DNA of 64,000 nt. Origin: Lichtheimia corymbifera B2541 (Eukaryota > Mucoromycota > Mucoromycetes > Mucorales > Lichtheimiaceae). The position numbers and the translations under genes are program-made. Where the stretch lies: contig JNEU01001064.1 in NCBI GenBank assembly GCA_000697475.1, positions 1 through 64,000 on the forward strand, given 5' to 3'. Below are positions 33,746-47,352 of this stretch, piece by piece (position 1 is the first letter of the stretch; the number at the start of each line of letters is the position of its first letter). The notes beneath the pieces were generated by a model. That model was given only the letters and a program-made list of their open reading frames with translations, did not search any database and was not told the DNA's origin.

Positions 33746-34376
33746 AAATATGTTCTACTTCAAGCATACCCTGCATCATTGTCGATCCCTTTTTGATGTA
33801 TTCATTGTTTTATTTCTTGATACTATCTACGTGCACCATCCCAATTTGTGAACGGCAGTCTTATGCAGGTTCATTCATTTCGCATAAGCTGACCTAAAGA
33901 TGGAAGCGTCAACTCATTGTTATGCCTCATGCCCAATGTTTTTATTAAAGAAGGTCTCCACCTGTTATCTACATATATGAATGAATAGCAACTCCATGAA
34001 TGTAAAATGATCTCCATCATGCCACCTGATGGATCCAATACGAGGGAACAAATTGCCAAATAAGCAAGAAGGTATTGTATGCGATTTTATTGTTCGTGTA
34101 GTAGCTAACTATAGAAATAATATGGCTACGGCTCAATGCAAGCAAAAGATAGAGGGATCGACGTAGGGATGCTTTATCAGGGTGCAGTAGTTTATGATAA
34201 CTGATCCAAAAATAGGGTGCATATGAGGTGTGCCTGAATGGGATGATCCACCACCACCGCCTGCGGGCTTCCAGGATGACGCATATTGTGACAGGGTTTT
34301 GGCACAAGGCCGGGCTCTATCAACAATCTTCCACAACCTCTTTCTCCCTCCTCCTCCCTCCCCACTCAATTTGACG
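33746..34376. other. Intergenic and QCR7 leader
   Basis: No gene seen. The last 60 bases before QCR7 are pyrimidine-rich (CTTTCTCCCTCCTCCTCC), a probable leader. Confidence 0.55.
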
Positions 34377-34900
34377 ATGTCTCTTACCCTCAAGAACTTT
34401 GTCCAAAACTCCAAGGTCCTCAGCGGTTTGTTTGCTCCTGCTGCTCAATTCTACGCCAACGCTGCTGGTTACAGACAAATCGGTACGTCCATTGAAGAAA
34501 AAAAATACACAACAACAACAACCCAATTGACCCTCCCATTCCATCATAGGTCTCCGTTATGACGATTTGATTTCTGAGGAGAACGAACTTGTTCAAGAAG
34601 CTCTTCGTCGTCTTGAGATTGCCGAGCCTCGCGAAATGTACGACCGTGCTTATCGTATCCGTGTTGCCCAACAGTGCTCTTTGACCCACTCTCTTCTCCC
34701 CAAGAACCAATGGGTCACTGCTGAAACTGTAAGTATCAACAACACTCAAGCATATGGGATTGGGATATGACATGTATATATTAATATGGTTGTATGATAT
34801 ATAGGACAAGAGATACCTTCGACCTTACATTGATGAAGTTGCCGCCGAGTTTGCTGAACGTGGTGATTTCGACAACATCAAGGTCACTCCCCGTCATTAA
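34377..34900 (+). CDS. QCR7: Cytochrome bc1 complex subunit 7
   Basis: 14-kDa matrix-side subunit of respiratory complex III (ubiquinol-cytochrome c reductase). Exons 34377-34482, 34550-34728 and 34805-34900 give 126 residues, the usual length. Recognised by YRQIGLRYDDLISEENELVQ, EALRRLEIAEPREMYDRAYR and IRVAQQCSLTHSLLPKNQW near the middle and RYLRPYIDEV near the end. Introns are 67 and 76 nt. No long presequence, as expected for this subunit. It converges with the unknown gene downstream. Confidence 0.95.
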
Positions 34901-35163
34901 ATTCACATAGATCCCCACTTCCAAGTCGATTCTAATTTACACAACATTTACAACAAAGAGCTTTTTGTATCAACATGGGTCATCATCACCATCATCATCT
35001 TCATCCTATAATCAGCAGTGTTGGTTTATGAGATATTTATGTTACATGGTATACGAGAAAGAGAAATAGCAAGAGAGGGAGAGAGAGCGAGATAAAGAGG
35101 TCTGTGTGAGTGTGCGGAAAGAGAGATATGAAGGGCAAAGAATACAAGACAAATGATACATCA

Positions 35164-36042
35164 TTACTCGTTGGATGGGGAGGATTGAGTCTCTACAATG
35201 GTGGTAAGAGTAACAGCAGCAGCGGATGAGGTAGCACGTTGACGACGTAATGAGCGGGAAGGAGATGTGGTAGTAGTAGGTTTTGAAGTAGCAGCAGCGG
35301 ATGAAGTAGCACGGTGACGACGTAGTGAAAGAGAAGGAGATGTTGTAAAAGTAGGACTTGAAGAAGCAGCAGCAGCATATTCGATCTTGATTTGTCGTAA
35401 TCGATCGACTTTGGATTGTATTTCATCGACCGTGAATTTAGATTTATCAAATCTCCACTCGTACCATGCAACAATCTCACCCGTACGTCTGCTCAACTTT
35501 TTTAATGCAACGGTACGTGTTGCTGCAGCTTCTGGATCATCCATAGCAGAGGGTGGTGGTAATTCATCTGGTAAACGTGGTTTGACAATGATACGAGGTT
35601 CAGGTGCACATTTGGGATTGTTGATCATGCATTCATCCACTGGTAAATCAAGCGCCAGACGAATCCATTCATGACCAAGATAACGTTCTTTAAGTCGTTT
35701 GCTTTGGATTTGCAATTTAACTTTGGTCAAGGCACGAGCCAAGGGTGTCGTTTCTGCACTTGTATCCTCAGCTGCTTGCTGTTCACGGAGTGCGGCGGTG
35801 GCGGCAGGGATCAAATCCGATAGCGTTGTAGAAGGACAACGTGATAATCGTCGATGGAGCTTGTTGATATGCTTGCTGCTATTCGTGTTGCTATTGCTAC
35901 TAGGTGTTGTCTTCTTTTCCTCATGACCACCACCGCCATCATGGAGAACCGTTGCTGATGGAGGAGTTGCATCCACTGGAGGTGGGGCTGGATCGTTAAG
36001 AACAGTAGTAGCAGCAGTGGTAGTGACAACACAAGTGCTCAT
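35164..36042 (-). CDS. Unrecognised protein with internal C-terminal repeat
   Basis: Single exon, 292 residues from MSTCVVTTTAATT; the frame stays open upstream, but that part is a pyrimidine-rich leader, so I chose this ATG. The N-terminal third is Pro/Thr/Ser low complexity. The middle (about residues 85-235) looks globular: PLARALTKVKLQIQSKRLKE, RYLGHEWIRLALDLPVDECM, PRIIVKPRLPDELPPPSAMD, LSRRTGEIVAWYEWRFDKSK and a basic helix DEIQSKVDRLRQIKIEY. The end holds a tandem repeat of about 28 residues, SPSLSLRRHRATSSAAA then SPSRSLRRQRATSSAAA, rich in Arg-Ser like an RS or phosphorylation site. No known domain. Codon usage and length support a real gene. Confidence 0.6.
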   Translation of the reverse strand: MSTCVVTTTAATTVLNDPAPPPVDATPPSATVLHDGGGGHEEKKTTPSSNSNTNSSKHINKLHRRLSRCPSTTLSDLIPAATAALREQQAAEDTSAETTPLARALTKVKLQIQSKRLKERYLGHEWIRLALDLPVDECMINNPKCAPEPRIIVKPRLPDELPPPSAMDDPEAAATRTVALKKLSRRTGEIVAWYEWRFDKSKFTVDEIQSKVDRLRQIKIEYAAAASSSPTFTTSPSLSLRRHRATSSAAATSKPTTTTSPSRSLRRQRATSSAAAVTLTTIVETQSSPSNE

Positions 36043-36488
36043 AAGTCTGACAGTACACTTGAAAAAGACAACGGGAAAAAGAGAGGGAAAAAAAGGAGAA
36101 AACGAGAGCCAGCTGCATATTGAGTTGCTCGAAAAGTTTTGAATGACTGGTGGCACGATGAGTTGTTGAGTGGAACCATCTCTGTGTGTCACACGTCTTA
36201 CTAGCCTTATCACAAGGCTTTTTCTTTTTTCATTATTGAATCTCTGGAACCCCCGCCGATAGGTTGGAAGATCAAAATTTATTTCTTAGTTACCATCTTC
36301 ATCTAGGCAAAACATTGATAGCCATGCGTACATGTATAACATTGTGCATACAGTATCCCTCGGCATTATAGTAACATCACGTCTTATGCATGCACGGTGT
36401 TTCTCTGCTCCTTTATGTGATCTTGTCTTTGTTGTTGTATGTAGAAATGAGCTGATTTTATTCATGTTGTATATATATCTCCCTCTTC

Positions 36489-38749
36489 TTATACATCACG
36501 TTCATAGAACAACATATAAGCTTCGCATGACAACACGGTGTCAATGTCTACTTCGTCTATTGCATCATCGCTACATCGCCAGAATGTAGATGTTTCCGGT
36601 ACTGGAGAATGGTGATCGTCGTGGGTGAATGGTTTTCGCACATCATGGCCAGTGGGTAGCTTTTTGCGTCTGTATGTGATAAAATGACCTGATTCGTGGC
36701 CGCCATAGTGGACAATGACAGCATTGAGACGGTAAGGAATCGAACGTACAGCTGGCAAGGATAGAGAAGGCAAGGCGTTTTGAACAAGATCACTGTTATC
36801 CTTTGATGAACCGAGTGCCACATTCAAGCCATCACGTCCGTGCACGAAACGATTGCCAGCAGCCATATTGCGGAGATAAACTAGGCTCGTGCGTGAAGTG
36901 CGTGCTTGAGGAGAAATGGGTGCGGGGGGACTGCTGAGCGATTGAGTAGGATCAGCTGTGTTGAGGAATCCATTGGTTGTATAGGGCGCCATATCCAAGT
37001 ATTCAGGGAATCTCACAGTGCAATGATTCTTTTGTACAATGCCGGATGGATGATACACTGAACGTGACAAATGGAAACATAATGATTTTGGTGGGTTGGC
37101 GAACATGGTCTGCTTTGTGGTGCATGATGTAGTTGAAGGATTCACCAATGGAATACCAGGCTATGGATGATCAAAGGTGAGTAATAGAAGAAAAATCGCT
37201 ATCATTACCATCATCACTCACCAGAGGTGCTTCCACGTTGTATCTCAAAGCATCCTTGAGCACTTGAATTTTACCAGCATGCTCAGCCTTTTCTTCATCA
37301 GAATAACCTGCCATTTTGCCTTGTTCTTGTTGAAGCGCCTCCAGGGTCGCTAGGAGCATGCATTTGCGACATCGGAAATCGGTCAGCATATCCACTTTGG
37401 TGTATGTATCAATGCAATTTTGAAGTGTGCAGCTCAGCTAATATAGATATATATATATCAATGTCAATGCAATCATGGTAATAGCAATAACACTCCAATG
37501 GAGCCATACCGTTTGTGGAATCGTTAGGGATATATTGTCAAATGTATTGTGTCGGATAGGTGCCTGATCGAAGCAGTATAAGTGCCCACATCTATTATCT
37601 TCCTATTTTACATACCGTATATCCACATTTCATGCAACTAATCTTGGTAGCTGACAAGCCTGTAAAAGGATTTCGTGGACGTCGTGGTCTATGTCGTAAG
37701 TGGCCACCAACCGAGGATACGGAAAACGAACTCCACATGGATCCCATGGTGCCGACCGAGGATACCGAAGCTGTCTCGAGATTATCAAGTGCCACCGGTG
37801 ATGCACACCCGGAATCCTTAATAGAAAAGTGGGTTAATCAAAAGGATGAAAAAAAGTATAGCCCATTGATTACTTACATGTTCTCCCGTCATCTTACGTA
37901 GAGTCCCAGCATCCAAAAGAGACGACGGCTCCTCCCGGTATTGGATTTCCTCTTCCGAAGAGAGAGCATGTGATATAATTTGGAAAAGCTCCTGAGCATC
38001 CTGTATATAACAGCTTAATACAAATGCAAATCGTCATATGATTTTCCTTTACCTGTTGTTCACGATTGATAGTGCCATTGGTCTTGCGTTCCAGTGCATG
38101 AAGCAGATCCGTAGGTGCCATAGATCGGGGTCGGCTCAATGGTTTGTTGAGTTCTATGTAAAAGACCATATTTAGCATGATACAAATAGACCGGCAGGTC
38201 TTACTCACGTTCAATCGTAGTGTACAATGCATACGCCACGGATTGTAAAACATATTCGTTGCTTGATAATTCCAACGTATCCAATTCATCGCCTCGTTCA
38301 TCCACACGCTCTGCCTAAAAGACATGGGTGGATAGGATAAGTATATATATTTTAACGTCTCCATGGAAACACATACCAGGTAGGATCGAAGTGAAGCCAG
38401 TGTAGCAAGAGCCTATGTAAACAACAGATGTTAAAACCAACGCTTGCTTAATATAGCCAAGCTGAAACATACTTGAAGTACAGAGTTAATGAAGCAAGAG
38501 TTGCCGGTATTGATCAGCCCCGTAATGTATTTGGCATCTCGCTCTATCGTTCAAGTCTCAGTTAGATGCCCATCGGTAAGAGCCATGGTTGTTGTTGATA
38601 GACACACCTTTGAGGATCTTTGACCTGATTCGTTTCCGTCTCCTTCTCGATTCAGCGCTGCTGCTTGATAATGCATAACCGGAAGCAGCAATGGCAATGC
38701 CAGCCATAGCAGCCAAGGCCGGAATGTGATAGTTTGAGGACGATGCCAT
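36489..38749 (-). CDS. USP30-like ubiquitin-specific protease, membrane-anchored
   Basis: Cysteine deubiquitinase of the USP/UCH family. Starts MASSSNYHIPALAAMAGIAI (38749); residues about 9-28 form a short hydrophobic anchor followed by a basic RRRRKRIRSK patch, the layout of USP30 and yeast Ubp16 on the mitochondrial outer membrane. Exon 1 is 38749-38618, exon 2 38543-38473. Cys box GLINTGNSCFINSVLQALA, then DAQELFQIISHALSSEEE, two CxxC zinc pairs (CMKC and CRKC) and His box LNAVIVHYGGHESGHFITYR with WRCSDDAIDEVDIDTVLSCE near the end. At least seven introns. In animals USP30 opposes PINK1/Parkin mitophagy; fungi lack Parkin, so substrates here are open. Confidence 0.82.
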
Positions 38750-38859
38750 TGTGCAGAAAGGCGACAAGAGAAGTTGTCCAAGACGACAAGTAGTTGGTGG
38801 GGTTGCCAGTAAGTGTAGTGAGAAAGAAGAACCGCGAGAAAAAGAAAGCAATTACCCAT

Positions 38860-39420
38860 TTCGAGGAGGGCGGTTCTACAATTGATTCACACTCACACCC
38901 ACAAACAAGAGACCAACCACACACATGCCCATCATCATTATCATAGCTTACCTTTGCAGCATTAAAACATAAGCACGTATTATCCAATAGACTCTACATC
39001 TTGTTGAATATAAATCAACCCCATTTAGCTCATACGCTTTTTTCATGTCAGCCCAAAAAAGGTCGCTTGACATCGTAGATGAAATTGGATGGTATTTCTC
39101 CTCTAATATAGATCCACTCATAATCATCCATGGTGCTAAACAATTGCCAAAAACCATCATTAAAGGAGCTACTTGTATCGTTCCATTGCTTTAATGCCGA
39201 GTTACAAATTATATATCCACCGTCAAAAGTACAAGTAGGCTATAGCGTTGGGCGAGCCACCAGGCTGTGTATATACAGTACCCCACATAATGAGAAATCC
39301 TTTACAAATATATACATATATACATTTTGGTACCGCGTTGCTCGTCAAATATGAGCTCACGTGCAACCACACGGTACAAAAAGTGAGTAAACAGCATGAC
39401 TACATTATTTCTGGATGTCT
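38860..39420. other. Intergenic, no gene seen
   Basis: AT-rich spacer upstream of the deubiquitinase gene. Short frames only. Confidence 0.5.
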
Positions 39421-39655
39421 TTATTTCATGTTGCCACTTCCACGCCTGTCATAATTTGGCTGATTCATAATCACACCTGGTACGTAGACCCCCTTGAAGG
39501 AGGGCCAGCTCCCATCATCCTGACGTAAACGTTCCCCGCCGATTTTGCCCGCCCATACAGCGTCTCCATTCAGCATTGACCATCCTTCCGTTCCTGTGAG
39601 CACAGACTATATGCATAAAGTGTGAGTTGCTGTCCATCATACGTACGCCATGCAT
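39421..39655 (-). CDS. Possible small two-exon gene, 63 residues
   Basis: Exon 39606-39421 encodes SVLTGTEGWSMLNGDAVWAG...VIMNQPNYDRRGSGNMK and a stop. Joining it to ATGCATGGC at 39655-39647 across a 40-nt GTACGT...TATAG intron keeps the frame. A TATA-like GCATAAAAGG lies about 50 bp upstream. The peptide is not low-complexity, but I recognise no family, and 40 nt is short for an intron. It may be a true small protein or the last exon of a decayed gene. Confidence 0.3.
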
Positions 39656-40229
39656 CTCAATTGCTCTTTCTTTTAACACCAAGTGTCATGTTCATCCCCC
39701 TTTTATGCAACCATGTTGTGGTTTCTACATCAAAGTCCCTTTCATATTTCCCATCCTTTCATCATCATCATCGTCATCACCCCCATTATGATATTTGACT
39801 CTTTCGGTGAGGATGAAACTGATCTTATGGTTCAATGTTGAGCCTTATGATCACAGATAGATTGCATTTCTTTCAATTTAGAGACGCATGTCATGATGCA
39901 TTGAGCGCAAGAAATACCGTCAAACCCATAATGCATTGCGTTTCACTAGTTCAAATCCGAGCTCGAAATTTACCCAACTGCCGTGTGGACAAAGGGGTGG
40001 CAGCGCATACATATATCACCCCGATGCGAGAGCTGTGGTGGCGAGGAACATTGCGCTTTCATGTTTCCCTTGAAAACGTACACTCACACAAACAACTTTG
40101 AGCAACGTCTTGCTTCTTTTTGGAATTTGAATACATAGCAAGTGATTTGTGATAGCAGCTGGATGATAGATGATGGCCACCTTGTTTATCTTAGATCCTG
40201 ATTTATTATGCATTCAATCACCCCAAAAG

Positions 40230-40345
40230 CTCCTTGTAAAGGCGCCACATCAATCTATCAGCTCACAAGATATACCCACGCCCTCCACCATACACATAAA
40301 AGATGTTGTCGCCCATCGTTTTCCTCCCACGCATCTCTTGTCATT
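40230..40345 (+). repeat. Family leader B (promoter and 5' UTR of decayed nuclease-like genes)
   Basis: Contains GGCGCCACATCAATCTATCA, ACCCACGCCC, a TATA-like ACATAAAAG and TGTTGTCGCCCATCGTT, in that order. The same order occurs at 45230 (copy C), 45715 (copy D) and in part at 1780 (copy A). Confidence 0.55.
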
Positions 40346-40494
40346 CCTTTGATTACTGACACTCCTTAAACCCAACGTCGATGTGAGTACCATGATGATC
40401 CTTATTGTTGTGAGCAATCCATATGCTAACATATGTGATTATCTTTAGCGTTTCATTGTTATCCTACTCCATTGTCCTCATTGCTTTCATTGTG

Positions 40495-41816
40495 ATGATG
40501 GGTTCTCTTTTTAAGGTAAAACGTAATCATATCGCTTGATGAAGTATATGCTCAGAATCCTTTTTGAAGTCGTTACCTCCCAAGATGAATCGTGGCATCC
40601 ATTGTGGCACGCATTCAAACCGTGGCAATGATAATGGGCCCTTCTTGGCCGCTGCAACTTCATATGATGGATACTCTGCAAACGTGGATCCGGCCATGCG
40701 TTGTGGTCTCACACAAATTGACAAGAACCCTAGACGGCGTGTCAACCCTACGTACATTCCGGGTACGCAAAGCCTACATGGGGTTGATATAGCAGCTTGG
40801 AACCAAGAATTCAAGAAATGCTAGCCCTAGCAGATGTTCTGTTGTTGGCTAAGGACCAACACAGTGAAGTGAAGATTGGCACGTACGGAGAGCAATTGCT
40901 TGATGACCTTTTCCATCATCAACATCAAGCATTGTCTGCTAAGATCCCACTTGGAAACGACTTCAAAAAGGAGGAGTATATGGCAATCCTTGACACTATC
41001 ACATCGATGGAGGAAGAGACCATATCACCGAGGCAAGGGAAACTTCGGCTTCTCGCCCTCGCTGCAGAACTAGATCATTGAAGTCGAATGCCATCGAAGG
41101 CATTGATGATGTGTAAGTAAATAGAACGAATAGCTTTTTGAACTAGTACTCATATATCAACCTTGGTGTATTTTATAGGTTGACGAAGCTGCCTTTGAAT
41201 CCCATCGCAAACAAGGGAAACATAGGAACAGTGGATATCATATCCAGGCTAGGTTCTGTGAGCCATTGCTCTCATCAATTTTGGCTGACACGGCAAAGAA
41301 AGTCGTATTGCGATGGCCAAACAAAAAGGATGAATCAGCACCACAAATCAGGCCGGACGCAATCGTTTCAACGTTGGTGCAGTTGAGTTTCGGACGCCCA
41401 CTTGGCTACGGCGAAGTCAAGCCTGACGATACTACCGCCACAAAATCACTGCACATCGATACTTTGAAGCTCGCTGTATTATCAAGGAATGCGTGTTTAA
41501 AAATGGCCACCCATCCTCGCCTTTCAAGTTAAAGGTAAGAACAAGTATACAGGAATTTCAAGGCTTTAACATCCATTCTTTTTAGGCTTTCGATTCGTGT
41601 TCTACACGCATGACCCAAAGGATCCATCATAGGTTCTTCACCAGAGTTGAGGTTGGCGATCTCAGTTGCAGATTCATTATCCTCCTTGCACTCTTTTGTG
41701 ATGTTCAAGAATCCTCGAGTGTTGCTAAAAGTGACCCAGCTGCAGCTTTCCACACTCCTCCCCAAGATAACGTGTCCTCCAGCCCTGAGATCATAACAAT
41801 ATATTTACATTGACAA
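40495..41816 (+). pseudogene. Decayed PD-(D/E)XK-like family gene, copy 1
   Basis: Starts ATGATGGGTTCTCTTTTTAAG then an intron (GTAAAACG). The coding trace then moves between three frames: 40564-40824 (SLPPKMNRGIHCGTHSNRGN), 40797-41081 (EVKIGTYGEQLLDDLFHHQH) and, after another shift and an intron ending near 41178, 41179-41532. The last part holds ARFCEPLLSSILADTAKKVV and RPDAIVSTLVQLSFGRPLGYGEVKP, where PD and E-x-K fit the PD-(D/E)XK nuclease-fold signature. More stops follow to 41816 (FCDVQESSSVAKSD). Two frameshifts and late stops mean it is not functional as written. It converges with PRP43, 33 bp away. Confidence 0.6.
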
Positions 41817-41849
41817 GTAAAGCAACAAGTAAAGGGATTGTAGCATTTA

Positions 41850-44475
<2,626 letters not shown>

Positions 44476-45229
44476 TCGATTGTAAAAGGACAAGGAAAAG
44501 GGAAAAGGAACGTGCAGCAGTCGGGATTCAAGCAACCCTTTCAAGTACCATTCTGAGTTTGGACTCTGCGAGCATAAAGTGCATTGATGTTGTGACCAAG
44601 AAGCTTTTCCGTATCATTCAAATCTCTGTGACCCGTGATCAACGTCCATTCTCCTAGCATTCTTCCAGTATCAGATCACTACAATAAACGATCATCTCAG
44701 TGAGAGATGCTCCCCGTTTCCCCCTCCAAGACGATTGCAGAGCATTATCACTACAGTAAAACCTTCCTAGTAGCTTTATTCCATGTATGTATGCTCTTGA
44801 TTTGAGCAAGGTCAATATAGAGCATTGTTTATCAGTGTATAGCAATGACACCCCACCCAAATTGCTGATGCAGTATAATAATATATATATACCACTGCGT
44901 CTTTGTATGAAGTTTATTATGGTGCTGATGGTAATGAAAAATGTAGAACAATGAACAAGTAGCTGACGTTCCCTTTTGTCAGACTTGGCTATTGCACCAC
45001 CTACTTGGATCAATTTTGCCACACAAACAACGACACCGCCACAGAACTATTTAGATACATATCACTACCAACCACGATCTCGCTCTTCTTTTCTTTTATA
45101 TCACCTTCTTCAAATCTAATACGACAAGCCTACACTGTGCACGTACCACTTAAAGGCTTTTTATATCTACTACTCGTCTATCTTGCCGATTTAATCACAC
45201 CACCAAGGCATTTTGTGCAGGCGCCTACC
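44476..45229. other. Intergenic, with a dispersed repeat at 44893-44970
   Basis: The only notable content is GCGTCTTTGTATG...GGTGCTGATGGTAATGAAA...GTAGAACAATGA...AGCTGACGTT, repeated at 50031-50140 before ARB1. No gene. Confidence 0.5.
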
Positions 45230-45840
45230 AATTTGTCAGCTCATCACCATTCCCAGCAAGCATTTTATCACTTGTTTTCTCCTTGTTTGCGATCACTGAA
45301 ACACCCACGCCCACCGTGCAGATATAAACAAGATGAATGTTGTCGCCTATCGTTCTACTCCCACACATCTCTTTCTTCCATGATCATACATATCACTCTT
45401 TGACTCCTGACAACTTCGAAGTCATTGGTAAGTGCCATGGTGGATAATAGTCCGCTTTGTGATGTACTCATATTTGCGATGATGTCTAGCCTTTCATTGT
45501 CTTTGTCACCATTATGACGTTTGGTGCTTCGAATAAGGTAAAATCCTGTTCATCTCGCTTGAATGAAGCATAATACTCACATCCCTTTTGGATGTAGCTA
45601 CCTCTCGAGATGCATATGCAAAGCTGGATTAGCTGGCACGGTGTACTACAGCCCGCATAGGGTACATAACGGCTTCCCTGCATCATCTTTGATGTAATCG
45701 TACTTCCGAATGCTTGACCACTTTATCACTTCACACGTCCATGCACATATAACAAGACGGCTGTTGTCACCAACATTATCACACATCTCTTTCGCTTAAT
45801 TCATATATCATCAAGAGCCTACTATTTGGTAAGTGCAAAG
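45230..45840 (+). repeat. Family leaders C and D with a stub of the first exons
   Basis: Leader C (45230-45440): GGCGCCTACCAATTTGTCAG, ACCCACGCCCACC, ATATAAACAAGA, TGTTGTCGCCTATCGTTCTA, then GGTAAGTGC. It is followed at 45511 by ATGACGTTTGGTGCTTCGAA and a GTAAAAT intron, the exon-1/intron-1 structure of the decayed gene at 40495, broken by a stop. Leader D (45715-45840) repeats the core again (GCACATATAACAAGA, TGTTGTCACC, ACACATCTCTTTC, GGTAAGTGC) directly in front of the second decayed gene. Confidence 0.55.
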
Positions 45841-45900
45841 GAGAGCTGTTTAGGGACTTGTGTAGCTCATTCATCTTTATAAAGCCGCAATCTTCCGGAC

Positions 45901-47064
45901 ATGGAACTTTCCTTTCCCGATGATGTACTCGACAAGCTATTGAGTAAATGCCGCAATGCCTGGAAGATGGATAAAGTATTTCCAACAGAGGTGATGTTAA
46001 GCTTAATACAACTATCATGGGTAAGACAAAAATAAGGAAGCACCAATACCAACGCTTACCATTTCCTATTCAGAGCCTTTCGGCATTATCTATGAATCGT
46101 ATCGACGTGACCTCTGCGATTATGACTACTGCTAAGGAAGCATCCGACAGCTTGGACCAAAAAGTAATCCTATCCTTTGGCTCTCTGTAAGATGAGATCA
46201 TGTACATGGTGTGATGCGTATAACCAACCGTTTGATTCAATAATAGCATGCAGACCCTTCCGCTCGAAGCCATTATAGAACCAACAGACGAATCAAGGAA
46301 ACTAAGATTGGGTAGTAACCTAGGATATAACCATACACGAGCTGAGTGTGGATGATGGGTACACGTGATTATTCATGGACACGACAGTGAGTTCCAATGA
46401 GTGGCCATTGCATTGCACAGTTGAATTAATTTTGTTTGGAAGGACTGCCACCCAATCCGTGGATACCAAACAATCATCGTCATCATCAAGTAGCCGGCCT
46501 GACTGCATCATGTCCATATTGAAAAATAGCTATCCATACAAGAATATTGGATTCGGCGAGGTGAAGTCACCTTTTGAATCGGGCAATCACCATGCGGTCA
46601 ACAAGGATCTGTATCGATAGGGCCTATTTTACAAGACAGCGATCGATGATGTGGGCTTGAGAGCTTGTTTGGCCCTGCATGCGGTTGGTAAGTACATAGC
46701 AAAATACCTATTACATAATTGAGCTAACCTTTTGCGCAGGCTTCGATGTCACGTTTTGCCTAGTAGAACTACAAGCGGATGGGCTCTACACAATGGCAGA
46801 TATTTGTCGACTCACTATGCCTACTTGTATTCAAGATATGCCTGCGTATATAACAAACTGAAACACCTTGAAGAACCTTTTGCATGTCTTTGAGACATAT
46901 TGCATACCGCTTTCCGATCCTGTTGTTATTGCCTCGCTACGCTCAAGACATAGAGCATCAGCAAGAGACATGGACGTGGGCATGGCATTGGATAAGACCA
47001 TAAGTAGAAAAAGACGCAACGTTATTAGCCATATATACCTCATTGCTCATATTGGTCATTCATG
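45901..47064 (+). pseudogene. Decayed PD-(D/E)XK-like family gene, copy 2
   Basis: Begins MELSFPDDVLDKLLSKCRNA, with introns after SLIQLSW (GTAAGA) and after SLDQK. Downstream, SSRPDCIMSILKNSY...IGFGEVKSPFESGNHHAVNK shows the same PD...E-x-K pattern as copy 1. In-frame stops interrupt DLYR*GLFYKTAIDD (46618-46620) and YITN*NTLKNLLHVF (46858-46860). The C-terminal part, ELQADGLYTMADICRLTMPT and FETYCIPLSDPVVIASLRSR, is otherwise well preserved, so decay looks recent. Part of a dispersed family that I associate with Mucorales; its cellular role is not known to me. Confidence 0.6.
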
Positions 47065-47352
47065 AACTTTCCATTGGCTGGCATGCATGCATATTTACCC
47101 ACTCACCGCCTTATTAATAACTTTGTAAATCATGATTACCTTATTTGCTGATGATAAATAAACACCGTATCACCACCTATAACGACATACCACATCATTG
47201 CTCATTGTATTATCATCACCAGTGGAACTCACTGTTCTGGGGGAAATCCATCATGCACCCCCCACCAATAGGATTGATTTTCGACGTCATGGTTTTTTCG
47301 CATCAGTTACACAATCACGCCCCTCTGCATCTTTGGCTTTATTAGGCTCAAG

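Noticed and set aside
39940..39975. B-box-like AGTTCAAATCCGAGC
   Set aside because: T-stem does not pair and no A-box or acceptor stem is found upstream.
45005..45403. 132-codon frame over the 45.2-kb leader
   Set aside because: It runs through the repeated promoter/leader module, whose other copies have no matching frame.
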